Positions 10,443-21,533 of a DNA stretch of 64,000 bases are shown here, in pieces. The notes beneath the pieces were generated by a model that was not told the DNA's origin, ran no database searches, and worked only from the letters and a program-made list of their open reading frames with translations. The stretch lies in assembly GCA_963921195.1 (NCBI GenBank), contig OY992536.1, forward strand, positions 104,434,778-104,498,777, written 5' to 3'. Position 1 is the first letter of the stretch; the number at the start of each line of letters is the position of its first letter. This stretch comes from Pegoplata infirma. Lineage: Eukaryota > Arthropoda > Insecta > Diptera > Anthomyiidae. The translations under genes were made by a program, and so were the position numbers.

Positions 10443-11514
10443 ACACAGAAAGAATTGAAAACGAATTTGAATCAACAAATACGCGGATTCAATTTATTTT
10501 TTAATTGAAACTCCTCCGATGAAGAAAATTGTTATATCAATTGTTAAATTGTGGGTGATTAATTTATTTTTTTTTTCAATCAATCGATTTTTCGATTTTG
10601 ATCAAACATTTTATCAATTTATATTGGTCCTAGACCTACCTTCAAGCATACCGATCGACTCAGAATTACTTTTTGAGTCGATTTAGCGATGTCCGTCCGT
10701 CCGTCTGTCTGTCCGTCTATCGGTTTAAGCACGATACAGGTCGCAATTTTCAAATAATTGACTTGAAATTTGAAACTTAAGCATTTTTTGGCCCAAGGAC
10801 GAATCCTATTGAAATTGGAGAAAATCGGTCCATGTTAAGACCTAGCATACAAACGCCCCCTTTTGATTCGGCTAAAAAACTCTAATAACCGTATTATAAT
10901 AGATGTCGCTTTAGCAGGTAATAAAATTTTGTATGCAAGAATCACCATTCCAAATTTCAAAGGAATCGGGTCAGTCCTTCTGGTAGTCCCCATACAAACC
11001 ACCCTCCCGATGTTCAATAATTCATAAAAATGGCAATATTTGATAAAAATTTTAATTTTACGTTTTAAACGAGTACTTAAGTAACCTGATCAAATCGTAA
11101 TATAATTGCCCCATTTTTGGACTTAGTCCCCCATATAAAAATTTCGACCGATATTCAGTTAAATCGGTCAATTGACAAAAAAATAAAAAAAAATCCAATA
11201 AAATTTGACCTGTGTGTGTTTTCTACACTAAATAAAGATCTAACAACGACAGATCCAATCGGTAAATGTTTCGACTTGGAACCCATTTTCCGGGAAACAC
11301 TGGTGTAGGGTATCATATGGTCGGTCTTGACCGACTAAAACTTTCTTACTTGTTTTTGAATTAATGTATTCAAATAAATTGAAACTAGAAAAAATCTTTG
11401 TAATTTGATAGTTAAAGAAAATAACAAAAATGTTGATTAAAACAATAATTGACTAATTTCAATTTTTTTGATCAATAGATTTAATTGAAATTTTTTAGCC
11501 AATAATTTTTTGTG
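10443..11514. repeat. CACAGAAA-family TIR repeat hosting a DINE-like element
   Basis: It begins ACACAGAAAGAATTG and ends AATTTTTTGTGTGAAC, with repeated TTAATTGAAA motifs as in the 53.4-58.3 kb family. The middle is occupied by a type B DINE-like element. The terminal match is imperfect. Confidence 0.4.
10621..11352 (+). mobile_element. DINE/Helentron-like element, type B, 5'-truncated
   Basis: It begins with ATATTGGTCCTAGACCTACC, lacking the usual 5' hairpin. It contains the GTCCGTCCGTCTGTCTGTCC core at about 10691 and ends with the perfect hairpin GTCGGTC-TT-GACCGAC followed by TAAAACTTTCTTACTTG. No coding capacity. Confidence 0.6.
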
Positions 11515-11763
11515 TGAACTAAATCAAAGAACTTTTTTCCTATTTTCTAGTTAGATTTGGAAAAATATTAACAGGCCTATTTACAGTTATGACTGGTTAT
11601 GACTAATTTTATTATTTTCAAACTTCATATTCTCTGTGTTTGTTGTAAACACAATCATTAAAAGTATCAAAATTTAAAATTGTTTGTCAATTTTGAGACG
11701 ATCTATCGTGATCTCGATCTGGGTAGCAGGTCTTTATTTTTTTTTTTAATTTTCAAACAAAAT
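11353..11763. other. AT-rich spacer, nothing recognised
   Basis: The first about 160 bases are the right part of the surrounding CACAGAAA-family repeat. The rest shows no repeat partner in the window and no reading frame above background. Confidence 0.4.
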
Positions 11764-12163
11764 TACACTAAGAAAATTATGTCATTAACTGTTTGTAGGT
11801 TATTTTAAAAAGTAATCAGTAAAGTCATTTTAAAAGAAAAATCACTTATTTTATAAAGGATTTAATTTTTTTACTGTTTCTGTAATTTAAAAAAAAGAAT
11901 TTACTGTATTAAAAACGAATTTTCTGTTACATTTAATTTCGGCAGTAAAAAAATTCTTCTATAGTTTTACTGTTTTTCAATACAAAATAACTGAATATTC
12001 ACTAGTTTTTTAATGTTTTGGTTAGTCATTAAATTAACATTTAAAATTGACTGTAATGTGTTTTTATTTTAAATGAAAAAACAGTGGAATGGTTTTTAAA
12101 TAAAATTTCATTTGTTTTAAGTGAATATTCACTGGAATTTACCTACATAATTCTTTGAGTGTA
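11764..12163. mobile_element. TA-flanked MITE (TACACTMA family)
   Basis: Start TACACTAAGAAAATTATGT pairs with the inverted end ACATAATTCTTTGAGTGTA. Length about 400 bp, with repeated TTACTGTTT and ACTGAATATTCACT motifs inside. It lies 350 bp downstream of the LDLa/CCP exon end. Confidence 0.6.
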
Positions 12164-12512
12164 GCAAAAAAATATTTGAAAACAAAAATTTAATTATGAC
12201 TATTTTCTGTGAATCGGCCCCTAAATTAATTTGATTTCCTTACCTTTAAGAATAATTTTAAAAAATTTAAATCATTTCAAATTTTTTTCTAATTAAGTTA
12301 ATTTTCCTATTTTTTTGTTGTGTAAAGAGCTGGAACCGCGGCTAGTGATGAGTAACACAAATTAAATCAACAAACTTATTTATTTTTTGGAAATTCACAC
12401 ATTTTTAATTAATATTTATTAAAGCAGATATTTTGCAGGCATTTTCATTTAAATTATTTATAGATTCAATAAAAAGAATTTATTTACAAAATTTTTATTA
12501 CTAATAAACGCT

Positions 12513-12518
12513 TTTATT
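12513..12518 (-). terminator. AATAAA polyadenylation signal candidate
   Basis: AATAAA on the minus strand begins 9 bases after the TGA stop of the LDLa/CCP exon. Further AATAAA motifs follow downstream. In such AT-rich DNA the motif is common, so it only supports the possibility that the exon is terminal. Confidence 0.35.
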
Positions 12519-12526
12519 GCGAATTT

Positions 12527-13413
12527 TCAAATTATTGTTTTTTTTTCTGTGCATGCTGGGAAATTAAAAGTCCATTTTCCATTTACACATAAATTATCAC
12601 GTTGTCCTCTAAGAAATAATCCATCGTTACATTCCATATGTATTGTGCCATAGCTCTCCACTACAGATCCAGGTAATATGGTAGAATTAGCTGGATGTAA
12701 TTTAATCACCAAACCTTCAATGAGTTTTTTGTTTGGAATTAGGCAATTTAATGAGTCCGTAGAATCCGGTTGTGGTAAAGGATCTGTTGGTGCGGATGAA
12801 GTTGTTGTTAAACCACCATTAGTTTTCTTTCTTGGAGTTTGGCACAATTCCCAAGCTTCATCGGAACCATCAGCGCATTCAATAGTACCATTGCATTTAG
12901 CAGCACCGTCAATACAAGCTCCATAGCCACATTGAAAACCTGTAGAATTACAACCGTAACCAATACAAACTTGAACAGATTCATCAGAACCATCTGAACA
13001 ATTGATGTGACCATTACATACAGCTTTCAAACTAATGCATTCTTTTGAATTAACACATTGCATTTCATCTACCGAACTAATAGAAAAATTTTAAAAAATT
13101 TAAGAAGATTAAATCAATAAAAAAACTTAATTATTCCAACCTACCATTGTTGTTGCAAACTGGCCTCAGTCGTTTCTTTACATATCAATTCATCCGAGTT
13201 ATCAGCACAATCTTGTTGATTGTTACACCTTCGATCAGCGGATATACAGGCACCATAACTGCACTTAAATGCATATGACGGGCATTTATCATAAAACTGT
13301 ATACAATTTTCAGCAATTTCATCGGAACGATCGTTGCAGTCCACGTTACCATTACATTTATCTTCATCATCTATACACTGGCCATTGTCACAATTCCACT
13401 GACCTTCAGCACA
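12527..13413 (-). CDS. ModSP-like LDLa x4 + CCP coding exons, copy 1 (partial gene)
   Basis: Two exons are visible: 13413-13145 and 13076-12527, joined across a 68-bp intron with TTTTCTCAG-type acceptors and a GTAGGT donor. The split codon rejoins in frame to give a cysteine. The protein contains four LDL-receptor class A repeats with the Asp/Ser-Asp-Glu calcium cage (CNDRSDE, CADNSDE, CSDGSDE, CADGSDE), a Ser/Thr/Pro linker, and one four-cysteine sushi/CCP module ending FPAC. Known family: this order matches the non-catalytic N-terminal half of insect modular serine protease (ModSP), an extracellular initiator of the Toll protease cascade. Odd: seven codons after the last CCP cysteine comes a TGA, with no usable GT donor and AATAAA just beyond, so the expected trypsin domain is absent. 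The first exon(s) with signal peptide are not found. It could be a protease-less paralogue, a truncated duplicate, or a gene with a lost splice site. Confidence 0.75.
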
Positions 13414-13513
13414 CTGAGAAAATGCTAATTATGAATAAATTTAAATAAATATATTAGAGAATAATTAAAAAATTGTCTACGAAATTATTAACATAATGAG
13501 AGACTGAAAAACT

Positions 13514-13566
13514 ATGTGAAAATATTAAAGTCGGCTGGGCCGAATTGTTTATACCCAGCATTCTAT
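13514..13566 (-). repeat. DINE-like 3' hairpin fragment
   Basis: AAAGTCGGCTGGGCCGAATT forms the type A hairpin read on the minus strand, followed by TTTATACCC. The fragment abuts the LINE that begins at about 13567. Confidence 0.45.
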
Positions 13567-16010
13567 TTCGGGTTTCTTTACAGGAGTCCCAACGCTGGAA
13601 GGGTGTCTTCCTTAGATGGTCAAGACACCCTTTCTGATTCCATTTCGAGGATCCTGGAGAGTTGTCCGAGCAGTGAAATTGCCGTTGCTGGCGATTTTAA
13701 TGTTCACAACTCCTCCTGGATCCTCCATTTAAACCATTCGACTCCCGTTGGCAATTACGTTGAGTTATTCGCCGCGCATAACCACCTGTCGTAACTGGTG
13801 AAAAAAACCAAGGCGATTAACGGGCGTTGGAAATGAACACCGGAACACTCTCGACCTTTTTCTTACCTCACATCCTAACAAATATGAAGTAAGGACATTT
13901 GCACCTCTTGGTAATTCGGATCACTGCACCATTTCCGCGTCCTTCTCGTACTCCGAACTTCGTAACGTTTCAACACCAGCTACGAAGCGTTCAGTGTTTC
14001 TATATGAGAAGGCTTGTTGGGCTGAGCTCAATGACTTTTTTCCGGCATTTCAATTGGAAACTTTGTTTTCTCGACGGTAACGTCGTTGCCGCGGCGAAAA
14101 TGGAGGAAAATATTATAATGCTTGGAATGAAGTCATAGGCGTGACGACAAAAACGTTAATACTGATCTGCTACGCAAAAAGGCAAGATCCGAGTGTGCAA
14201 GAGAACTTAGTCGCGAAAAGCGACTTCGTGATAAAGTTATTTCCGCTCCTTGGGGCAGTAAGAGCTTTTGGTCTTTCGTTAAAAGAGTCAAAGAAAATGC
14301 TAGTTCTTCTATTCTGACTCTTATAAAAGACGACCAAGTGTTCACTGAACCGGTTGACAAAGCTATCCTGTTGGCTGGCCTTTTGCAAGAAATTCTATCT
14401 TGCCGGAAAGTAATCAATCACTGCCCGAAATCGAGAGGGTATCCCATACTATGCCCAAGATATTTTTTCGAGCTCGTGCAGTTAAAAGGGTTCTTGCGGA
14501 TCTTAACGTAAATAAGTCACCGGGGCCGGATGGTATACCAGCACTGGTACTTAAACAGTGCTCTTCGACGTTGGCGCATCCACTGGCTAATCTTTTCATT
14601 TCGTCTTACGGTGCGGGAGTTTTTTCCTCTTGTTGGAAGCTGCCAATCCCTAAAAAGGGTGCGGCTAATAACCCTGATAACTACCGCCCAATCGCAATAT
14701 GCTCAGCGCTCTCGAAGGTGATGGAGAGCATGGTAAATTGCCATCTTGTTAGGTATCTGGAGGCTAACTCTACTTTTTAACGATCGACAGTATGGTTTTC
14801 GGAGAACTCGTTTTACCGGGGATTTGTGGGAGTTCCTTTCGGAACGTTGGAGTCGATCGATCCACCGTTTTGGTGAGAGTAAGGTAGTTGCTCTGGATAT
14901 TTCCAAGTCATTTGATTGTGTGTGGCACGGTGCGCTCATATCTAAGCTTAATGCCTTTGGTGTCGGTAATGACTTCTCTCGATTTGTTTCGAGTTTCCTC
15001 AGGGATCGTTCTATACGTGTTGTTATAGATGGGTTCTCATCAGATGAGTTCCAGCTCCAATCGGGGGTACCGCAAGGTTCTGTTCTTTCTCCTACCCTTT
15101 TTCTTATTTTTCTTAACGACCTTCTAAGTCAAACTTCAAATCCTATCTACTCTTTTGCAGATGAGAGCAACATTTGTCATTCATTTTCCTTTGACCGTAG
15201 GCCAAGCCTTATTGAGGTTGAGGGCAAAAGGCAGATTATGAATGACACACTTAATCAAGACCTGTTGACAATCTCTAAGTGGGGTCTTGCGAATAGGGTC
15301 AAGTTTAATGCACGCAAGACCCAATGTTGTATGTTGACTCACAGAAATGTGGAACCAACAGCGTCACCTGTACATATGGGTGGTATTGATATTGACGAAT
15401 CAGACACTCTTGCTGTTCTGCTGTTGGAATAAGCATATTTTTCAAGTGTCGAAAGAAGCATTCAAGTGTCTCGTTTTTTTAAACCGGTGTAAGAAATACT
15501 TCACCTCATCCGATCTCCTTACTATTTATACCAACTACATCCGACCGAAGATAGAATACAACTCCCATATATGGTCAGGGGCTTCAAAGTCTATTTTGGA
15601 GCTATTGGACCGTGTGCAAAGGAGGGCGTTGATGCTTATCACTCATTGGAGCATCGTCGGAATGTGGGTTGTGTGACTCTGTTCTATCGATATTACCATG
15701 GAAAGTGTTCTGCTGAGATAAGTGAACTTATCCCTAGAGCCCGAGTTTTTGTTCGAAACACTCGGTTGTCTAGTATTTCACATCCGTTTGTTGTCGATTG
15801 TCCAGTTGATCGCAGAGCACATTACAGAGAAGGTTCGTTTATCAGTCGAACTAGCCGTATGTGGAAAAATCTCCCCGCAGAGGTCTTTCCAGTTTCTTTC
15901 AATGTAGATAAAGTCAAGTCAAATATATACAAACACTATATATTTGACTCCAAAGCATTTTCCAAACCTAAACCTTTTTCGTAACAAAATTTTTAAATTC
16001 AACGATTTTT
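13567..16010 (+). pseudogene. 5'-truncated, frameshifted non-LTR retrotransposon (Jockey-like)
   Basis: The translation starts inside the apurinic endonuclease domain (YRSPNAG, then AGDFNVHNSSW at about 13690-13730, and later SDH near 13918). It continues through a linker in several frames to the reverse transcriptase (NKSPGPDGIP at 14510, NYRPIA at 14680, ALDISKSFDCVWH at 14890, SGVPQGSVLSPTLF at 15060). The catalytic FADD motif reads FADE (15153-15164), and at least five frame changes or stops break the ORF, so it is inactive. The C-terminal part (VQRRAL, about 15600; ending near 15980) is followed by T/A-rich sequence. It lies about 150 bp upstream of, and antisense to, the LDLa exons. Clade assignment (Jockey/BS-like) is from motif memory only. 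Confidence 0.85.
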
Positions 16011-16125
16011 CCTTACAAAATTTTTTTACAGTCTGGAAAAACATTTTTTTTTTAGAAAAATTTTGAGATTTTCAATAAAAAATGTTTGGAAGAATTCAGA
16101 TTCTGTTATATTATTTTCGAAAATA

Positions 16126-16827
16126 CCCAGTTGGAAAATGTGTCACTGAGGAAATTTCCACAGTGATTCCTTGAGGAAATGTCTTCAGGTTCTGACAAAT
16201 CATAGGTAATCCTTGATGACATGTCCTAACATTGTCAGCACTGAAAGTTTGATTAAAGAGTGTAGACAATTCCTCTAAGACGTCTAAAAGGAAATGTCTT
16301 CAGAAAAGCAGTACATTAAATTAGAACTTTAAATCTGGGCAACTCTTCAATTTCCAAGAAAAAGATGGCAATATTATCGATTTATTTAAAGTAAAATCAA
16401 AATCTTACAAGTAGAATAAAAGTAATAAATAGACAAACTATTTTTAAAATAAAGTTTGGAACAAGTAGTTAGGTACGGGACTAATAAACTGGAGGTTCCA
16501 GGTTCAAATCCAGTTGGGACTAAAAAAGGCGAAAAGTTTTTTCTAAATATGAGAAAGATAATTTATAAAGGAAAATGGATAAAAGTAAAACCTAAAGGAA
16601 ATACAAACATTTTTTGTATTTTCGCATGACCTACGTCAGGCATTTCCCCAAAGAAGTCTTAGGTGACACGTCCCCTGACCACTGCTGACTTTGAGTGTGG
16701 ACATTTTGAAAATTTGTATGAAACTGTCCTCAACCCAGTACATAGAAATGTCTTGTGGATGTCAGCAGTGACTCTGACATGTCACCGCTCCGTCACTGAG
16801 GATGGCTCGAGGACGTTGCCAACTGGG
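16126..16827. mobile_element. CCCAGTTGG TIR element, copy 1, with internal tRNA-like module
   Basis: Ends CCCAGTTGGAAAA and (inverted) CCCAGTTGGCAAC, flanked by TA on each side (16124-16125, 16828-16829). Subterminal GTCACTGAGGA motifs are also inverted. The interior holds a Pol III-type tRNA-like segment. A second copy (26264-26978) is more than 90% identical by eye over its length. No ORF; the superfamily is unclear. Confidence 0.75.
16465..16520 (+). pseudogene. tRNA-Ile(AAT)-like module
   Basis: GTTAGGTACGGGA is followed by the 7-base loop CTAATAA, which equals the anticodon loop of tRNA-Ile(AAT). GGAGGTT comes next, and then a B box GGTTCAAATCC. The T arm CCAGG/CCAGT is imperfect and the 5' acceptor strand is missing, so it is a tRNA remnant rather than a gene. 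Confidence 0.55.
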
Positions 16828-17294
16828 TAATCTCCGATTTAAATGAAAAGCTCTTAAAAAAAACATTGATATTTTTGGTATAGATAATTTCTCAAAGTCG
16901 AAATTCTATACTTTTATTTTATAGTTGTTGTTGTTGTTTATCTAATAACTGAAAATACATTGCCATATGTTTGTTTGTTGTTGTAGTTGTGGTTGTTGTG
17001 TTTATATTAATGTAAGTAAAAAATCTGTATGTATGTACTCATACACGTGATTTCTTTTAATTGGTTGAGTTTCATAGAGACTTAAAATTATGCATTAATA
17101 TACATATGTTGGCAAAACAAATATACAATGAATACATTCAGCCTTACCACAGAAAATTTAAATATATTTAAAAACAGATTTTAATTCTTTTTCCATACAA
17201 ATTGTTTTTGTTTTTAAAATGTACGGAAAATTTGATATTTAAAATAAAACTTTTGTTAAAATAGATTTTTTCTGTTGTACGGGCCATTATTTTT
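16828..17294. other. spacer with TTG/GTT microsatellites
   Basis: Contains short TTG repeats (16923-16940 and about 16975-17000). No gene is seen. Confidence 0.4.
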
Positions 17295-17776
17295 ATACCC
17301 TCCAACCACAGTATGGGGGTATACTCACTTTGTTATTCCGTTTGTAACGCATAAAAATATCGGTCGGGGACCCCATAAAGTATAAATATTATTGATCTAT
17401 GATCGATTCTAAGTCATTCTATGAATGTCCGTCCGTCCGTCCGTCTGTATAAAACACGATTCAGTCCAAAATAAAAGAGCTAGACTCCTGAAAATTGGCA
17501 CGAATGTGTCTCATGGTCATAGGCCGGTTAAGTTCGGATATGGGTAAAATCGGACCAGGGGCAAAAAAGTTCCCCCTTAAAGAACTAAAAAAACTTCTAA
17601 AAAAACGACAATTTTTACACCTTTTTGTTAAACAAATGAAACCTTTTTATATCAGAAGGAGTTTAGAGTACTACACTTAGACCCCGGGGGCTACAAAATT
17701 TAGTTTTTTTATATATTTTTCAACATGTTGGAAGGTATCAAAGATTTCGCACAGCCGAATTTAACACTCTCACTTG
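17295..17776 (+). mobile_element. DINE/Helentron-like element, type A
   Basis: ATACCCTCCAACCACAGTAT start, GTCCGTCCGTCCGTC core near 17428, and a degenerate 3' hairpin TTTCGC-ACA-GCCGAA followed by TTTAACACTCTCACTTG. Close in sequence to the copy at 6811-7330. Confidence 0.65.
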
Positions 17777-17783
17777 TTTATCT

Positions 17784-19046
17784 GGGTGAAATCAAAAAAT
17801 GTCAACCAAACCATGTAATCGTGTAATATCTCATACATGGGTTAAAGTATTCGCATATTTTTTAATGTACAACGTCGCATAGATTGGCGTTCTACATAAC
17901 TAACAACAATCCGGATACTAGTAAGCTATTTTAAACAAGTTATTTTCATTTTTGTAGGCCAAATGTAAACTCCGTCGCCAGTAACATTTTCAATTTTTAA
18001 ACTTTAACCGGTTATATCTTAAAAACCAATAACCCAAACTCTTAATAATTGACTACATTTTTAAAGAGGGCATGTTGACGTTCTTAAAAAATATTTTTGT
18101 ATAGTCATAACTATCTCTTTTACCCATACAAACACGGCTTCAATTGAGTAACGATTTTTCGACACTTTTTTTCGACATTATGGAACCTGACAATTTTGTT
18201 GTTTTTGACGTATTGTGTTTAGAAAAATAATAGGTTATTGCCCCATTTATTAAACCCGAGGCTATAAAGTATCATTTTGCATCATTGGTTTCAAGTTTGC
18301 TCCCTGCATATTAATTTTCCTGTAAGAAAAGCTAAATCATAAATGAAAAATCGAAAAATGCTGTAAACTCCGTCTCCACGTTTACAACAAAACTACTTAG
18401 CGTGCATCTGAAATATCGTCATATTTTGACGTATCTAGTTGACATCTAATGATTTTTTTTCGGAAACCAATTTCCGACAAATAGTTTTCGAAAAAATGGG
18501 CAAAAAGTGACGAAATGTAAACTCCGTCTCTGTAAACTCCGTCAACTTTTTTTTTTTTTGCAGATTGCATTAAAAAACCTTATGAAGTTGTTAAAACCGA
18601 CGCAAATATTAACACTAGTCATTCAAAAAAGTAAAAAAACTTATTTTAACAGAAATAATAATAAATTTATTTTACAAATTTCTTAGAAAAATCCTATTAA
18701 AATAAAAAATAATTGTAAAATCTTTAATAACAAAAACCAGAAAAAAATCCTAATTACAAAAATTGTTAGCAATTACATAAATAAGTGTTTTAAATTACAA
18801 TAAAATGTTTTCAAAGAAAATTCAAAAAATTTAATGTATTTTTCTAAGGTGAATGTAAACTCCGTCACCAAAAAAATCATAAAAATGTCGATAAAATTTG
18901 TTTGAAACAGTTTGTAGATGAGATCTTTTATAGTTATATTAGTAGTGATGTAACATATCGATTTTAATAAAAAAATTTACCAAAAATTAAAATTTTTTGC
19001 TTCTACAATTTTGGCTCAAAAACACTGACATTTTTTGATTTCACCC
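17784..19046. mobile_element. unclassified TIR element with five GTAAACTCCGTC motifs
   Basis: The termini GGGTGAAATCAAAAAATGTC and GACATTTTTTGATTTCACCC are perfect 20-bp inverted repeats, flanked by a direct ATCT (17780-17783, 19047-19050), suggesting a 4-bp target duplication. The 12-mer GTAAACTCCGTC occurs at 17965, 18363, 18517, 18532 and 18855, always in the same orientation. No transposase is visible. The 4-bp duplication does not match hAT, Tc1 or piggyBac. Confidence 0.7.
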
Positions 19047-19067
19047 ATCTCTTCATTGGTTAATATT

Positions 19068-19117
19068 GTGGAGGGTATTCATAGATTCGGCAAAGCCGAA
19101 TTTAACTTTTCTTCTTG
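19068..19117 (+). repeat. DINE-like type A 3' end fragment
   Basis: GTGGAGGGTATTCATAGATT leads into the hairpin TTCGGC-AAA-GCCGAA and TTTAACTTTTCTTCTTG. The same arrangement ends the element at 43617-44638. Confidence 0.55.
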
Positions 19118-19161
19118 TTTTTCTTCTCTTTCTTCTTTTTTTTCTTATTCTAAGTTGGTTT

Positions 19162-19181
19162 GGGGGGGGGGGGGGGGGGGG
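19162..19181 (+). repeat. poly-G run (20 G)
   Basis: A 20-base G homopolymer, exceptional in this AT-rich DNA, followed by GTGGG. The exact length may be a sequencing artefact. Confidence 0.8.
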
Positions 19182-19339
19182 TGGGTTATCTCCATTCCCC
19201 CATCCCTGGATCCGCGCCTGTCACTCACTTGTTTTGCGCTTTTGTATCCAAAATTATTTTACTTTATGATGAATTAAGCCAAGTCGAACTACTTTTTTTT
19301 TATACTTTATTTACAGGCCTATTCAGAATCTTGAGGTTT

Positions 19340-19630
19340 TCCTGGCTATCACTCACCGTTTTGAAATATCGATAAACATATAAGACACACGAATATTGTA
19401 AAATCACAAACAAATATTTTATATTTCATTGCAAAAATTCTAAGAAATTATTTGAACGATCGATAGCTTGAACTGGTTTGATTTGTTAGTATTTTTAACT
19501 CGTAAATAAAACTTCCGCTTGTAGTTGTCGTACTAAAAATCGCTTCTATACTAATGGAATAAGTTTGCAAACAGATAACTTGTCGTAATAAGTTGATTTA
19601 TGCTAAATAACATTGTGCAACAGCGTAAGG
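19340..19630 (+). repeat. dispersed repeat shared with 63.2-63.5 kb
   Basis: Shared blocks with 63195-63475 include ACAAACAAATATTTTAT, GCGATCGATAGCTTGAACT-like sequence, and ACTTGTCGTAATAAGTTG, ending AATAACANTGTGCAA. No coding potential. The end resembles the ACTGTGCAA terminus of palindrome P5. Confidence 0.65.
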
Positions 19631-20165
19631 GCTGTTTTTTTTAAACTTCAGCTGCACAGTGGTTTAAAATGGATTTTTTTTTTTTTGGAAATAATTCGGC
19701 CAATCAGTAAGTACTGGACCGATTGCAGTGAAATGTATAGCGTTTATGGCCAACATAATTTCGAGCTTAAGTTTGAACGATGGGCCCCACATGTCCAATA
19801 GGGGCATCTCCAGGAGTCCCTAAATTAGGACACCTTTTGAATACAAAACCTTTAAGTGCTTGCCAATTTGTTGTTTATAATTCGAATTTTTTGAAATTTA
19901 GATTTTTATAAACCGCTAATTTGTGGGGACCAAAAAATTTACCCATTTTTAACACAAATTTTAACTTTACCACCTAGGGAAAAAATGTCGACGCCTCTGT
20001 TGCAAACATAGATTCTTTGATATGTAAGTAGCTTACAACATGAATAGCTAATAATCCCCGCCTTTAATATAGGCGTGGCAGCAAAAATTGCAAAAAATCA
20101 GATTTTTGGAAATTGTTTACAAAAAAATTGGGGGATTTCTTTGGTCAAATCTTTTTATTTTGTTT
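19631..20165 (+). repeat. repeat shared, inverted, with 30.9-31.15 kb
   Basis: TGCACAGTGGTTTAAAAT, the ATAATTCGGCC block and ACATGTCCAATAGGGGCATC have inverted counterparts at 31150-30990. The rest is unassigned. Confidence 0.5.
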
Positions 20166-20174
20166 TGTTTTTCC

Positions 20175-21504
20175 GGCTCTATGAAATAAGGCCCTAATGA
20201 AATAAGGCCCCAAATCAAAAATGAAATAAGGCCCCACAAATTTTTACTAAAAAAATTGGGGTGTTATTTCATTATTTGGGGCTTTATTTCATATTTTGTT
20301 TTGGGGCTTTATTTCATTATGAAATAAGTCCCCAAATTTTAAGAATGAAATAAGGCCCCAAATAATATTTTTGGGGTGTTATTTCATTTTCTCTGAAATC
20401 TGCGGAAGCCAACGACGCAATGAAAAAAACTCCCAATGAAATAATTTTCACAGAAATAAGTCCTAAATGAAATAACTACAGAAGCTGAAAAAAAAATACC
20501 AAAAAAGATTAGTGCAATTGCTAACGCGCCGACTAAATCTGCGATAAGTATTTCATAAATTCTACTGTAAGATCGAAAGAGAAACTGCATACAAATGAAT
20601 TGAAATATGAATTTTAATCTCTACATTAATTTAAAATTATTTTCTCAAAACTACTGAATTTAATCAATAATAAACTTTTGTTAAATTTATTATTGATTCT
20701 CAAAAAAATAAACATCCTCAAAATATTTTGTTAAAATATATTTACAAACCTCGAAAAGGAATTGAAATTGGTTATATTCTTGGACATTTGTAGGATTATT
20801 TTTAATTACCGATGAAATAATATGACGATTGTTTTAAAAATATTTAAATTTTTTGTTAAAATCTCTTGTAAAAATTTTTCGCCTGCGGCGCTTTCTTCAT
20901 CACCACATGCATTTAAATATTTTTAAACCAAGCATCATATTATAATGTCATGAAAGATATATTAAAGACGACAGTAGGTTGTACAAAATCGAAGAAAATT
21001 TCGCCAAGTCCATTGTGCTAACTCCTTAAACAATCGAATGTGCCACGCCCTCGTCAATAAAAGCAGTTATTTAGACGTATCCAGAATTTTTTGTTCACAC
21101 GCGGCGTGCATTTCGGTTGGTAGTAGATAAAATAAATTTTGGATTTAAATTGAGTCCTTTGTATATATGTATAACATTTTTAGTTTACCAAAGTTTTGGG
21201 AGCAATTTTATAATGAAATAGTAGATGGTAGTAAGCTTATCGAACGGACCTAATATTAATTTTTGTTTTTAAATTGGGGCCTTATTTCATTTTCAAAATG
21301 GGGCTTTATTTCATTATGAAATAAGGCCCCAAAAATGGGGTGTTATTTCATTTTATCTTTGGGGTATTATTTCATTTCATTGGGGGCTTATTTCATTTAT
21401 TTTTTGGGGTGTTATTGCATAATGAAATAAAGCCCCAAAAAATGGGGCGTTATTTCATTTTTGGTTTGGGGTCTTATTTCATTGGGGCCTTATTTCATAG
21501 AGCC
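20175..21504. mobile_element. foldback-type element with ATGAAATAAGGCCCC repeat arms
   Basis: Terminal inverted repeats start GGCTCTATGAAATAAGG. The element is flanked by exact 9-bp direct repeats TGTTTTTCC (20166-20174, 21505-21513). Each arm (about 20175-20395 and 21265-21504) is built of degenerate tandem and inverted units of ATGAAATAAGGCCCCAA. The middle 860 bp is ordinary AT-rich DNA without an ORF of note. A 9-bp duplication and repetitive inverted arms are hallmarks of foldback/MULE-type elements. Confidence 0.8.
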
Positions 21505-21533
21505 TGTTTTTCCATTAGCTATAGTAAGAACTA

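Noticed and set aside
12678..12926. Plus-strand reading frame opposite the LDLa/CCP exon
   Set aside because: It is the antisense shadow of a well supported minus-strand exon with proper splice sites and domain residues.
19162..19181. G-quadruplex regulatory element
   Set aside because: A simple 20-G homopolymer with no adjacent gene; more likely slippage or a sequencing artefact.
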